In this document: one piece after another, positions 23,616-34,696 of the stretch
Numbering within the stretch: the first letter of the stretch is position 1
Layout: every line of letters starts with the position of its first letter
DNA from: Phragmites australis
Lineage: Eukaryota; Streptophyta; Magnoliopsida; Poales; Poaceae
Direction of reading: 5' to 3'
DNA length: 64,000 nt
Assembly (NCBI RefSeq): GCF_958298935.1
Contig: NC_084922.1
Span: forward strand, 46,845,958 to 46,909,957
The notes under the pieces: model-generated
What the model was told of the DNA's origin: nothing
What the model saw: only the letters and a program-made list of their open reading frames with translations
Database searches by the model: none
Position numbers and translations under genes: made by a program

Positions 23616-23892
23616 AAACTGCATTGGAGTATTGGATATGTATGCACCTCGATTCTGAGAAGTCGATATCTATGTGATTGTTTGAAGTATGAACACATGC
23701 AACCATGATTTGTTGAATTTATATATATGTGGAAACTTTTACATGGTTCTCTTCTGAAAATTGAGCCAGAATGTATGTACAGTACAGTCTTCATTGCCTC
23801 TCTTAAGCACAGAGCGGGAAAGAATGTAAGCTGGGAGAGATGATCGCGAAGCAATTTGTTTGTAGTTGTGGCTGCCTTGAAATGTTGCTTGC

Positions 23893-24833
23893 TCATTGTT
23901 CCGCGTCCGGGTCCGGCTCAAGGCCTGCGATCTGCTTCAGTGGCTTCCAAACAAATTTTCTCCTGCGTCCAACAGACCCAAGAGCTAATCACAAATGCGT
24001 TCACGTTTCCTCTGCTCACAAATCGTGAACACCCCTCTGTTCATAAATGTTCCCGTGAGAGTCGAGATGGAGATAGAGATATATGTACCAGTTGCCGCAT
24101 TCCGCAATCACCCGGACTTTGGGCCGGAGGTCCGGGAGCATGGCCAGGAACTGCAGCTCTGCCTTGGACAGAACCTGCAAATCAAAGGGAGGCCACACAA
24201 ATGACACTTGGGAGATGCCAAAACAAGACGTTGCAGAATAGAGCCCAGGACGGTGCCGATCGATAGAGATGTAACCGTGTGTGTAAGCACCTTGGCTTCC
24301 ATGACCCAGACGATGAGGCCTTTGGCGTCCGGGTGCAGCAGGCTGAGCCTGTAGTCCACCTCCGGCGGGAAGTACCACCTCGCCACCGGCTGTCTCCCGA
24401 GGCTAGGCTGCACAACAACCCTTCAACACCCCGAGTCAGTCCCCAAGAACACGCAGAAATTTCTTAGAAATGGCGGCGATTAATGTGGCTGTGGTCTGAC
24501 CGGGCAGACGGGGTGGATCTTGGTGAGCGTGGTCTCAGGGTCGCCGAGGCCGCGCGCCGAGAGGTCGAGGAAGTAGTAGCCCTGCCTCCGGAGGCGGTTG
24601 AGGTATCGGCCCTCGTAGCCGCCCTCGTGCGGCGGGTAGATGGCCAGCGCCTTGTGCTTCTCCACGTCGTCCAGCCACAGCCCCAGGTCGGGGCGCACCA
24701 GGTCCCCGCCCACGAAGTCCCACAGCGTGCTCCGCACGGGCACCGTCGCCCTGCCCCGCGGCCCTCCGCGCCGGCCGCTGAGCGACGGCGCGGGGAGCGG
24801 GGACAACGTGCGCGCCGCTGCTGCTGACCACAT
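23893..24833 (-). CDS. ndhM: NAD(P)H-quinone oxidoreductase subunit M, chloroplastic (NdhM)
   Basis: Four minus-strand exons, 24501-24833, 24291-24407, 24089-24174 and 23893-23962, total 606 bp (201 aa) with consistent phases and GT-AG junctions. The product matches NdhM, a nucleus-encoded stromal subunit of the thylakoid NDH-1-like complex, which feeds electrons from ferredoxin to plastoquinone in cyclic flow. Visible landmarks are a Ser/Arg/Ala-rich N-terminus suited to a plastid transit peptide (MWSAAAARTLSPLPAPSLSG), then EGRYLNRLRRQGYYFLDLSA, RGLGDPETTLTKIHPVCP, RWYFPPEVDYRLSLLHPDAK, ELQFLAMLPDLRPKVRVIAE and the terminal KFVWKPLKQIAGLEPDPDAE. The ATG at 24833 gives the expected transit-peptide-plus-mature length. 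It converges on the DMP pseudogene, with about 280 bp between stops. No damage was seen. Confidence 0.9.
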
Positions 24834-26457
24834 GCCGCTGCAAAGATGCCGGGGTGTGTGGGTGGGAGTAGCTTGTTTGAGCCTGCGGCGGGAAGATAAC
24901 TGATGGTCAAGGGGTAACGGATAAGCCTCGAGCCGACCGAGCCCGTCCGTTGGTCAGCTGAGCCTGCCGCCCGTGCCCACTGCTCCCTCCGTGTTAGTGC
25001 TGTGCACAGGCCGAGCCGAGCGGTTGTCTCGGCCGATGCCGTTCCGTGGGCAGCCTCCGCGGGCTCCATTTCTCCCTGGTCCGGTCTCTACGAATTCCGC
25101 ATTTCCAACTGAGCTGACGGGGTTTCTCTAGTCCGCTTCCGCCCGCGCGCATCTGTAGCCGTGGCCTCATCCCTCGTAGGCCGGTCGGAAAATAGTCCAA
25201 GAAAAGCAAATTCTATAGGATTTTTAAGATTATTTCGGAACGCTAGAAATGAGCACGCAAGTTTGAAGACTCTGCATGGTCACCGGGGAACAGTGTGTAC
25301 CTAATTGCACACTGCCCTTTCGACCATCAACTCTCGCTCACTGGTTCATGCATGCATGCAAAGTCAGAGGTAAGCCTCAACCGTGCAGCATGGAAAAATA
25401 ATCATATAAGACTTGATCTTATCTATGTGAGGTTTAAATCTAATGTATAGTATGGTATATGTCAAATTTTTTTGTTTTATCACATAATTTTCTTTGTCTT
25501 TATTATAAATTTTATAATAATTTTTATCATATATTATACTCTGAATTAATTTCAGATTCTAAATATATAAGACCAAGTCTCATAAGATTCTGCGTAGCAT
25601 GCATGCTGCATTCGAACCAGAGATAGGATAAGAATATAAGATTGCAATAGTCTTGACCAAAAACCACTCGCCATGCCTACAGCAGAGCTAGAGCTTAGCT
25701 TTAGTCAGCTCGTTACCTTTTCCTGCAGAAGTTTCTTCTCCTAACACTCCTCCCGTCTGGCTCTCTCCAATTCTTGCAGAGGATCAAAGCAAGACACTAC
25801 CAGGAAACATAATTTTCGTGAGGTTCAAACACCGCCAAGAAAATAACGAAAATCGTCAAGATTTTTTTTTTTCAGCCAACCGTCAAGCAAACACACTCAC
25901 GAATGGAGCGCAGGGAGGGAGGTAGAAACGATAAATGATGCAAGTCGATGGGGATCAATGACCTTGGTGTGGTTTGTGATGTGCCTGGGTTTTAGGTTTA
26001 TTTATACAGGGAGATTAAGGCTCTGCTCATGCTTCCATTGATCATGCATGAACGGCAGGGAAGGTGCTTGGGGTTCTCAGGACCCAACGGTACTGGCACT
26101 TCGAGCTTTCGTCCATCCTTTTTGCTTCCAGGAATAGGTTCGGTATTTCCTTTCTCTCACTCGGGGCGCATCTACTTTATAGATGGAGGATGCATATGAT
26201 ATCAGTTAATTTTTTATTTTAAGTGATCTATCATATGTATTAGATCTATATGATAATTTTGGTCTAATAAGTGAGACATTCAGATTTCTAGCCTAGCTAA
26301 TAAAACATCCGATTACTTTTATTTTGGGTCCGTCACTGCTCCCACTAGCTAGGAACAATGCACTGTATGATTGATCCCCATCATGCATGTGTTCGATGGC
26401 TCTCCATGGATAGTCGAGAATTTGAATTGAACCTTATGGACTGCAGGAGTAGTACAT
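24834..26457. other. NdhM promoter side and intergenic region
   Basis: No gene was recognised. About 24834-25070 should hold the NdhM promoter and 5' leader. A weak inverted repeat of about 180 bp (ATAAGACTTGATCTTAT near 25406 and ATAAGACCAAGTCTCATAAG near 25566) encloses very AT-rich sequence and may be an old MITE without a clear target duplication. Confidence 0.35.
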
Positions 26458-26651
26458 ATGGTATTTAGGGGCGAAGCTAAGGTGAGATACCTGTTGACAG
26501 TGCACCAAGATAAATCAAGATTTTAATAATAAATATCTTATTTTGATCATATATGTACTATGATAAATTAAACTCTATGATCAATATTTATTTTGGATTG
26601 CGTATTTAGCACCACCATCAATTGCATTTTAGCTTCGCCCCTAATGGTATT
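26458..26651. mobile_element. 178-bp hAT-type MITE with 8-bp target duplication
   Basis: The element at 26466-26643 has terminal inverted repeats TAGGGGCGAAGCTAA and TTAGCTTCGCCCCTA, perfect over 15 bp. It is flanked by the identical 8-mer ATGGTATT (26458-26465 and 26644-26651). An 8-bp duplication and a (C/T)AGGGGCG terminus are characteristic of hAT transposons. There is no coding capacity, so it is non-autonomous. Confidence 0.9.
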
Positions 26652-27651
26652 GCTGCATTAGATTTTTGTGGTTCATGGAATCCGTTAGTTTTTTTTTTCA
26701 GAGGCAAACTAAATCAGGTAGTGATGACCTTTTGGTATCTTATATTCTGTTTGACCGATCCTAGACCTAAGAGGCAAACACGGGAAAAAGAAAATCAGTG
26801 GCCGAGAACGTAAACACATGCCTTTGTGATGGAGAGCCATTCTTTTCCAAGCCTTCTTTTTTTGTGATGGAGTGATGATCCAAGATGCTCACATGCTATT
26901 CAGTAGTCCTGTAATCAAAGAATTGGCTTAATTATCACCGACGCGAGACTTATTAAACCGAAAACGATATACCAACGGGTTTGGTTGTTTGCTTGATCGA
27001 CCCAGCGTTTATCATAACGCCAAGTTGCTTGTGCAAAGTTAGCCAGCTGCCTCGTGATCGAGAGAGGGAAAAAGCCTATCTTTTTGCCCACATGGAACCA
27101 ACTTTCTCGTGATTCTCACCGTGAGGATCCGAGAGGAGCCATCTCCTGTCCTGATGCAGCCAGCCGGCGCTGAAACAGTACGTATGAAGCACGCCGTTCG
27201 TCATTGACTTGTACTCGTCATTACACCAAGTAGAATTCCGATTAGGGATGGACGTGAAGCATCAATATATATCTATGGATTCACTAATCAAAATAATTAG
27301 ATAGTTAATTAAATTGGAATAAGGTGGATCTATAAATCCCTAATTCCGATCAGAGATGAGATGATATGAGTCTGAAGGGAGCTTGTTTTGCTCTCCCAGC
27401 CTTCTTCTCCACAATCCGACGCCAACCCAGCCCACTAACTCATTGCCATGGCGGCCCTACACCGAACTGACAGGTCAGTCCCACGAGCCATGCACTCAAT
27501 CAGAGCTTAAAACAGTTCTAGACACGGGCCCCATCGCATCGCCTCCTCGCTACAATTCACCTTCGCTGTGCCTCGCGCGCGCTCTCTTCCTGGTAGCAGA
27601 GTGGACGCGGCGGCGGTGGTCCGGCTCCGTTCGCACCAACCGCCGGGCAAA
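26652..27651. other. Upstream region of the receptor kinase gene
   Basis: No gene was recognised. The last ~250 bp before 27652 would contain the receptor-kinase 5' leader. An ORF extends upstream of 27652 in frame but lacks an ATG, so it was not used as coding sequence. Confidence 0.4.
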
Positions 27652-29559
27652 ATGAAGACCGTGTGGAGGCATATCGGTGTCCTTGTCATCTTCCTCATGC
27701 TGTGCTCGCCGGCGGCCGAGGCGGGCGGCGGGAACTCGACGACGTGCCCGCTCGACCTGGGCTACGTGGCGACGTTCCCGTGGGACACCGCGCCGTGCGC
27801 GCCGCCGGTGACCAACCGGACCGCCTGCTGCACGACGCTCCTCTCCGTGCTGGCCGTCGGCCTCGCGGCGCGCCTCCGCGCCACGGGCCGCTTCCGCCTC
27901 CCGTCCGCCCCGGCCTCGGCCGCCTGCCTCCGCGCCTTCTCCGGCACGCTCGTCGCCCCGCCACTCTCGCTGCCGGCCTCCCTCGTGCCGGACTGCTTCC
28001 CGGTCCCGTCCCAGTTCGCCATCTCCCCGGACTACTGCGCCGGGGTCACCACGGCCGCGCAGTACGTTGCTGTAGTGGGTAACGCCTCCGTCGCTGGGCT
28101 AAACGCCTCCTGCGGCTCCGACCTCACCTCGATGTCTCTCTGCTCCCCATGCCTCACCGCTGGCATCGACGCCTCTTCTCGGCTCACCGTCGCCGCCGGC
28201 AACGGTTCCAAATCCCTCAATTGCTTCTACCTCACCGTGCTCTTCGCTGCCGGCGTCTCCAACTTCGCCGGCCCCGCTTACCCGGCCACCGCCAGTTGCA
28301 TCTTCGGCCTTGCTCTCTCCACTCCTTCGCCCACTTCATCGCCTACCTCCAGCTCCACCAACCACAGCAACATCGCAGTAGCCATCACCATCCCGATTGC
28401 CTCCGTGCTTCTCGTCTCTCTAATCGCTCTGCTTCTCTGGAGGAAGAGAACTGAAGAAACCAAGAACAGGAGCATCCATATCTCAGAGGAGCGGCGGTCT
28501 CGCCCGCGGCCAAACACCGGCTCCGTGCTGTTCGACATAGGCGAGCTGGCGAAGGCGACCGGAGGTTTCGCCGAGCGTAACCTCATCGGCCGCGGAGGAT
28601 TTGGTGTCGTGTACCGCGGCGTGATCGCGGATGGGACCGTGGTCGCCGTGAAGAAGATGCTCGATCCGGACGTGGAGGACGGGGACGAGGAGTTCACCAA
28701 CGAGGTGGAGATCATCAGCCAACTCCGGCACCGGAACCTGGTGCCGCTGCGCGGATGCTGCATTGCTGACGACGACGCCGACGAAGGCAAGCAGATGTTC
28801 CTCGTGTACGATTACATGCCGAAGGGCTCGCTGGATCAGTACATCTTCGAGGACGTCGAAGGCAGGCGGCGACCGGCGTTGTCGTGGGATCAGCGCCGGA
28901 GCGTGATATTGGACGTGGCCAGGGGGCTAGAGTACTTGCACTACGGCGTCAAGCCGGGGATCTACCACCGTGACATCAAGGCGACGAACATCCTCCTGGA
29001 CGCGGACATGCGGGCGCGCGTGGCGGACTTCGGCCTGGCCAGGCGGAGCCGCGAGGGCCAGTCGCACCTCACGACGCGCGTGGCCGGCACGCACGGCTAC
29101 CTCTCGCCGGAGTATGCGCTCTACGGTCAGCTCACCGAGAAGAGCGACGTGTACAGCTTCGGCGTGCTGGTGCTCGAGGTGATGAGCGGCCGCCGCGCGC
29201 TCGACCTGACGGACCCGTCTGGGGTCGTGCTGATCACCGACTGGGCGTGGACGCTCGTCAAGGCCGGCCGGGCGAGGGAGGTGCTCGCCAAGGCGCTGCG
29301 GGAGGAGCACAGCACCAGCGTCGTGGCCTTGGAGAGGTTCGTGCTTGTCGGGATCCTGTGCGAGCACGTCACGGTGGCGTGCCGCCCGACCATGCCGGAG
29401 GCGCTGAGGATGCTGGAGGGGGACATGGACGTGCCCGACCTGCCGGACCGGCCGCAGCCGCTCGGCCAGAGGATTGCGTTCGACGGAGGCGAAAGCAATT
29501 TCAGCGCCTCAACCGTGCTGAGTGGTCCATTCGTGGACTTCGGCGATATGCTCAGGTGA
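27652..29559 (+). CDS. SPARK-domain receptor-like kinase (At1g11050 type), intronless
   Basis: Single exon, 635 aa. Residues 1-25 form a signal peptide (MKTVWRHIGVLVIFLMLCSP). Residues ~30-225 are a Cys-rich ectodomain of SPARK type (TCPLDLGYVATFPWDTAPC ... NRTACCTTLLS ... PDYCAGVTTAAQY ... CSPCLTAGIDA ... SLNCFYLTVLFAAG). A Ser/Thr/Pro linker follows, then a transmembrane helix at ~240-262 ended by WRKRTEE. The kinase domain has a glycine loop GRGGFGVVYRG (~310), VAVKK lysine, HRDIKATNILLD (~438), DFGLARR (~458) and the SPEYALYGQLTEKSDVYSFGVL block. All catalytic residues are present, so it should be an active RD kinase at the plasma membrane. SPARK kinases include the ARK1/KIN3 group linked to arbuscular mycorrhiza, but the ligand and role of this member cannot be read from sequence. 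The ATG at 27652 sits directly before the signal peptide. Confidence 0.92.
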   Translation: MKTVWRHIGVLVIFLMLCSPAAEAGGGNSTTCPLDLGYVATFPWDTAPCAPPVTNRTACCTTLLSVLAVGLAARLRATGRFRLPSAPASAACLRAFSGTLVAPPLSLPASLVPDCFPVPSQFAISPDYCAGVTTAAQYVAVVGNASVAGLNASCGSDLTSMSLCSPCLTAGIDASSRLTVAAGNGSKSLNCFYLTVLFAAGVSNFAGPAYPATASCIFGLALSTPSPTSSPTSSSTNHSNIAVAITIPIASVLLVSLIALLLWRKRTEETKNRSIHISEERRSRPRPNTGSVLFDIGELAKATGGFAERNLIGRGGFGVVYRGVIADGTVVAVKKMLDPDVEDGDEEFTNEVEIISQLRHRNLVPLRGCCIADDDADEGKQMFLVYDYMPKGSLDQYIFEDVEGRRRPALSWDQRRSVILDVARGLEYLHYGVKPGIYHRDIKATNILLDADMRARVADFGLARRSREGQSHLTTRVAGTHGYLSPEYALYGQLTEKSDVYSFGVLVLEVMSGRRALDLTDPSGVVLITDWAWTLVKAGRAREVLAKALREEHSTSVVALERFVLVGILCEHVTVACRPTMPEALRMLEGDMDVPDLPDRPQPLGQRIAFDGGESNFSASTVLSGPFVDFGDMLR

Positions 29560-30390
29560 TGCACGACGGCTGATGGTCTGGTGGATCATGGATGCGTGCA
29601 AGTTGCAAGCTGATTGACGTTTCAGGTCGGGATCGCACATATAAAGATGTATTCACATGCTACACTTGGGCAAGTGCTGGTTAACTGAAGTTCAGAGTGA
29701 TGTATAACCATCTCACGATGTAAACTAGCAAAGTGGACCGTACAAATATCTTTTTTACCCAACAAAGGTTTTTTTTTCTTTCTGAAAAGCTCTGCAACCT
29801 AAATTCGCATATATACAATTGATCAGTAAATCTATTGTCTAATTTTTGAACTATCATAATGACTTTAGTCAAATATAATTGTATTAGATTCAGCCAAACA
29901 TAATTACTTAGGCTTCTTAGTTGCTCATACAAGGACGGGAACGATGCTCTTTGCTTGTCTGTCCTTGTGATGCAAGCAATACTCTAGCTCAATTCCGGCT
30001 CTTAAAGGCTGCATCCAGCCCTGTGAATCCATGGCTTCGTCGGTGCCACTTGTTGTCTCTTTACCATTTGCGACCTATGGGTTGTCCCTTGCCCGTCACC
30101 TATCTAACACCACGATCTCGTGTAGCGTAATAGCTGATCTTTTTTTTTCTGATTTTTCTAATTAATTCAGTTAAACGTGGCTCATTGTATTCCTTATCGA
30201 TGTCAAAGGTTTCAACTCCATCATCTAGGTTTGCGGGTTGTGCCTTGCCCCCTTGTCTGTCTCCTACATTCGTCCTGTAGGATCTCATATTCATCTTCTA
30301 AGATTTCATATTCTATGCCACGATCTTGTGCTATACAACAAATAATCTATTATTTGATTTCTGAATTTCATAATAAATTTAATAAATCAT
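29560..30390. other. Receptor-kinase 3' UTR and AT-rich spacer
   Basis: No coding signal was seen. Short ORFs here have no recognisable domain or codon bias. Confidence 0.4.
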
Positions 30391-30394
30391 TATA

Positions 30395-31800
30395 TCTTAT
30401 CTCTATTATATAAAACATGAGTTTGTTCTCGCGTCACCTCTACCTCTACTCTCCTCCTATCTAAAATTCAAATAATTTACCCACTTTTACCATCCATTCT
30501 CTTTTGGTGTATGGAAGAGCTCTTGGGCTGAGGAGAACATGGCGATCTAGGTTGGTTTGGGAGTCAGACGAGAGAAAAAATTTGATTGTGCGATTTGCTT
30601 TGGGTTGTAGATTATAACTTTGTATTTGTGCCCGGATTTGTTCCGAATTCTACTGAGTCTAGCTTTGGGATAGTACCATAGACTCCATCTCTAGTAAGTT
30701 AGATTCCAAGTATGGCGTGTGGACTCCCTAAATATTTCGGCAAAGATCTAATCCTTATAATAAGGACTCATGACAATGAACGGTGTGGATCTTTCTATTT
30801 TTCCAACGTGGTAATGAGAGGGAAGAAAGTGACTTCATTTAACTTTGTTATACTCAGATAACTAGCAAAATGGCCTACACTAATACCGTAACTAGCCTCG
30901 CTGTAAATTTTATCATAATAACCTTTGATTAAATATTAGACTCTTTAGTTTTTTTATGAGGTTAGTGTCATTTAATTACAAAACACATAAATTTAGAAGA
31001 AGAGATAAAAATATGTTAGTGAAAAAGAAAATTATTTATGCTCTAAACTTATACTCAAATTGTATATATGTATTAGTTTGATTCGTATATATTTTGATCA
31101 ACTGCTAAAATCATGCATCAGTTGCAGGCAACCTAACACAAAATCAGAATAGGTTTGCTTTTCCTACGTGTTGCTTTCTGTCTGCTTGATACAATAACCT
31201 TAAGCTATACAGTGCTTTTTAGTTTATTATCTTAGTAAGAATTTTGAATTTAGCTATTGACTAATTGTATTTTACATGGACTCTTTATTTAGGTATTTAA
31301 TTTTTATAATAATTTGTTTTTTTATAAAACTATATTCGGTATGGATCCTCCTTTTTTCTATTCTAACCCTAATTTCAATTATTATTAATTTTGTTTTATT
31401 TGGACTCTTTATTTAGATATTTTACTTCCTAAACCGTATGAAAATCGAACGGCTAATTTTCCGTATTTTATAATTCCGAATTTAGCTATTTATTAATCAT
31501 ATTTGATATGAACTCTTTAGTTTAATCTAGACCGTTAGATATTCATAACAACGAGTGGTCTAGATCATTTTCTTTTTTTCAATTAATATGGTAATTTTGT
31601 GAGCTTGAGAATGAACATGTGTCTCTTTTTAACACTCAAATAATAATATAATAGACAAAGATCTAATCGTAATAATCAGGCCCTATGACAATCAATGGTG
31701 TGAATCTTTCCCTTATTGCACCGTGGTAATTTCTAGATATTGAGAGCGAAGGAGATGACACATTTTAACTTTGTTATACTAAATAATAGATATATGGATT
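30395..31800 (+). repeat. Repeat-rich block with duplicated ~120-bp segments, possibly Helitron-derived
   Basis: A segment beginning AAAGATCTAATC and ending TTAACTTTGTTATACT occurs at about 30742-30855 and again at about 31657-31775 in the same orientation; many bases match by eye. Between the copies, units containing GAATTTAGCTATT and GGACTCTTTATTTAG recur with variation (near 31248, 31390, 31480). The left side opens with ATCTCTATTATATAAAACATG, which resembles the TC-start of some grass Helitrons, and a CTAG lies near the end of the first copy. Helitron origin is tentative. The internal duplication is visible directly. Confidence 0.45.
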
Positions 31801-32164
31801 ATGCATCTTGTACTGAAATGCCAAATAGATGTCATTAACAAACAAAATATTACATCATGGTTTGTCTCACTGTTTTAGTTGCGAATAGAAACTATTAACT
31901 GTCTGACAAATGCACTGATTACACAAACATACAGTACCAAGTTACTGACCTTTCAGCTCCACTGCTGGCGCCATCTGGAACGAGGATAGCTAGACCAGCT
32001 GAGAGCATGTACTACAGCTCGACGGCATCGGCAATGTCATGCACTGACACACATTATATGCTCATCCAAACATACTGGAAGAAAGAGATACAGTTGGCAA
32101 TGCATGAGGACATACAAGCCAGTGGCGGATGAAAACGGCAAGTGGAATGGGAGATTCAGCAGGC

Positions 32165-34696
32165 CTAATTGTTATCCTGCAAATTGGGATGACTGGGCTG
32201 CACGCGGAAGGTGATTGGCATCTGGGCTGCAAAGTCCCTGTCAGGATGGTACCCCAGCTCAAGATCTCTCATGCTGCCGCTCAGCACGACATCTTGCTGG
32301 TGCTAGAAGAAAAAAAAAAACAGTGACTCAGGTAAGCTTTCTAGTTTCAACTTCAGGATAAACTCTGTAACCAACTACTATGCAAATATATCTTGTATCA
32401 AAGTTTTTGTATAACATTTGAAACCAAAAGGCTAAAATTATGTGATTGTGATTACATCCCATCAACTCGATGTAGGAAGGCTGGCATTTACTTATTCAGT
32501 CAGTCTCTCTGATTAGTAGGAGGCAAACAAAATTCAGTAGATAGAGGACCATAAGAAACCAACACGCATTGCGACCTAATAGGTAGTTACTACCTCCATT
32601 CTCAAAAAAATATCGTTTTAGAATTTGTGCAGTCAAACTTTAGAAACTTTGACCACTAATATACATAAAACTATCAAGATTTGGTATATGAAAATGATAG
32701 TAGTGAATTTGTCATGAAAAGTACTTTAACATCATCTAATTTTTATCAACTTTTACAAATATGTAGTTGTCAAAAGTAATGGTTAAACGTGTTTATTGGA
32801 GACCGTATCGATGTTCTAAACGACAAGTAAATGAGAACAGAGGTAGTATTACATTATGATGTCTAATTTTCATTGTAAGTTTATCTGCATGAATTATGTG
32901 TGCTTTCAACCTCAAAAGTTCCCCAATCAATAATTATGTTCATTATGAAACAGTTCATTAACTGTATGCAGTATACACAAGTTTTGATGAAAACAACTTT
33001 TCTAGGAAAAATTCAAACATCGAAAAAGTCACCAAGATAGCATTTAATTTAACTCATTAAATTTTCAAGTGAGAGAGGGCTCAGCTTTTAAAAGTAAAAA
33101 TTCAACAAGTGAAATGTAATCCTGCAAGGACACTTATACCAGTTTAAAGGCCAGCAGTTTGTTCTCATCTTCCAGCATCTTATTCTGCAGTCAACCAAGA
33201 AAATAGTTGATCGAGGAAAGAATGTGAAACAGATCTATGTTCAAACAAAATTCATAATGCACAATCATATAGTCAGATTAAGCTCATACGTTTCTCATTC
33301 GCCTTTCCCAGTGTTCCATCTGCCTCAACAAAACAAACCAATTTCAGGGAAAAAAACATTTCAAGAATGATTATACCTATAACATCAATCATAATGGGAT
33401 CGACTGATAGAGCAGATCTGTTACCATTTTTTTGTGCAGATTCGTCAACCCATTATCAAGTGCCTCCGCAATCATGATCAGCTCTTTGGGTTGCAGCGAG
33501 TTTAGATCTTCACCTTTCAAGTGCCTTTACCATGACGACAGAAAATCACATTCTCCATAAATATTAACATGAAAATGAAGAGGGAAATCCACAAAAAAAA
33601 GGAAAGATAATTTATTCTAGTTTAAACGTTTACCTGAGCTCAATCTGCATGTTATCATTCTCTTTCCTGATACGATCAACCTCAGCACTAAGGCTCTGAA
33701 ATGTTTCATGTGCTCATCAATTGTCAGTCAATCTGATAAAGTAATTCTAAAAGGCTAACAAAACTGTGCTATTTTTAGCTCTAAAAAAAAAGGTTGTTCT
33801 CATTTTGTCTGGAAACCAAAGATCACCTTGTGCTTGTCATCCCACAGTATCTTTCCGGAGTTGGTCTGGTACTTCTCCAAGATTTTTGATAGCCTATATA
33901 TGTCACACCAAACAGTACACAAATATAGGCATGAATCATGCTAAGCGTGTTGGTTCAACAGAAACCAAGCGAATCAATATACCGAAATTCACAACGATTT
34001 TAGTAAAGAGAAGTATGATTCGTTTATCCACAAACAGAAACGTGCTTTAAACGGGCAATAAACTAATCAAGCAACAATCTTGAAGACCTACACAAGTTCT
34101 ATGGAAGCTGCTCTACGAGCAGTTGGTAAAAGCTCCAAGGTGGGAGCTAGCCGGCTAGGTATCGATCCCTGGCATCCACAAATTAGCCTCTAGAAGACCA
34201 GGTCAAGGAACCCTTATTAAAAAAAAATGGCAAGTCGATACTAAAAGCAGGCAGAACCGGTAAATATCCTATCTTTCATGTACTTGCCCTGTCTCTTACC
34301 CAAACCAAAACACCGAAAAAAGAACGTTTTTTGCTGCAGTAGTGGAGAGTACAACACTAAATCCAACAAAATAGAACAGTAGCAGATTAAAAAATAGAAT
34401 CCTTCTCCACTCCATCACAATTCTATAAACAAGCAGAATATACCAAAGCGTCATGAAAAGAGGGAAGTCGCGGGGGGGGGGGGGGGGGGGAGCAGTTACG
34501 GCACGCACGATGCCTTGGGGGAGCAGTAGTCGTAGAGCTTGCCGGCGCTAGAGAAGATGACGACGCCGACCTCTGCGTCGCACAGCACGCTGATCTCCCG
34601 CGCCTTCTTGAGGATCCCGTTCCGGCGCTTCGAGAATGTCACCTGGCGGTTGGTGGAGTTCTCGATCCGCTTGATCTCGATCTTGCCGCGCCCCAT
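32165..34696 (-). CDS. MADS2: PISTILLATA/GLOBOSA B-class MADS-box protein (OsMADS2-like)
   Basis: Seven minus-strand exons: 34509-34696, 33827-33893, 33634-33695, 33425-33524, 33290-33319, 33140-33184, 32165-32302. They give 630 bp (209 aa) with the classic MIKC exon sizes 188/67/62/100. The MADS domain is [20 protein letters not shown] ... [20 protein letters not shown]. The I region is [20 protein letters not shown] and the K domain is [20 protein letters not shown] ... [20 protein letters not shown]. The C-terminus ends with the PI motif [20 protein letters not shown] proteins dimerise with AP3/DEF proteins (SPW1/OsMADS16 in rice) in the nucleus to specify lodicules and stamens. YDYCSPK after the MADS domain and the 209-aa length favour the OsMADS2 over the OsMADS4 branch; the symbol is by similarity. 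An Asn replaces the usual Ala in SKRRNG; otherwise no oddities were seen. Confidence 0.93.
32591..32845. mobile_element. Stowaway-type MITE in MADS intron 6
   Basis: Terminal inverted repeats CCTCCATTCTC...GAGAACAGAGG (32593-32843, 251 bp) with TA on both sides (32591-32592 and 32844-32845). Internal arms TATCGTTTTAGA and TCTAAACGACA also pair. TA duplication and the CTCC-type end are typical of Tc1/mariner-derived Stowaway elements. Confidence 0.85.
34095..34229 (+). mobile_element. tRNA-derived SINE in MADS intron 1
   Basis: The head GAGCAGTTGGTAAAAGCTCC resembles a Pol III A box context. GGTATCGATCCCTGGC resembles a B box (one extra base relative to GGTTCGATCC) and lies about 30 bases downstream. 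The unit ends in an A-rich tail (TTATTAAAAAAAAA, to 34229). No functional tRNA fold was seen. This structure matches grass SINEs. The exact 5' end and target duplication were not resolved. Confidence 0.6.
34472..34490. repeat. G19 homopolymer
   Basis: Nineteen consecutive G bases in the first intron of the MADS gene, 19 bp from the exon 1 donor side. Length is likely to be unstable or misassembled. Confidence 0.9.

Noticed and set aside
25405..25590. AT-rich MITE candidate with AAGACTTGATCTTAT-like inverted ends
   Set aside because: Inverted similarity covers only about 15 bp and no target duplication could be found, so it is only mentioned within the intergenic entry.
27568..27651. Possible N-terminal extension of the receptor kinase
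   Set aside because: The frame is open, but the first codon is GTG and there is no ATG. The ATG at 27652 directly opens a signal peptide.
28032..29564. Long minus-strand and alternative-frame ORFs
   Set aside because: Shadows of the GC-rich receptor-kinase coding sequence.
34095..34229. Possible functional tRNA gene
   Set aside because: A- and B-box-like words are present, but the cloverleaf arms do not pair, the B box has an extra base and the unit ends in a poly(A) tail, so a SINE is the better reading.
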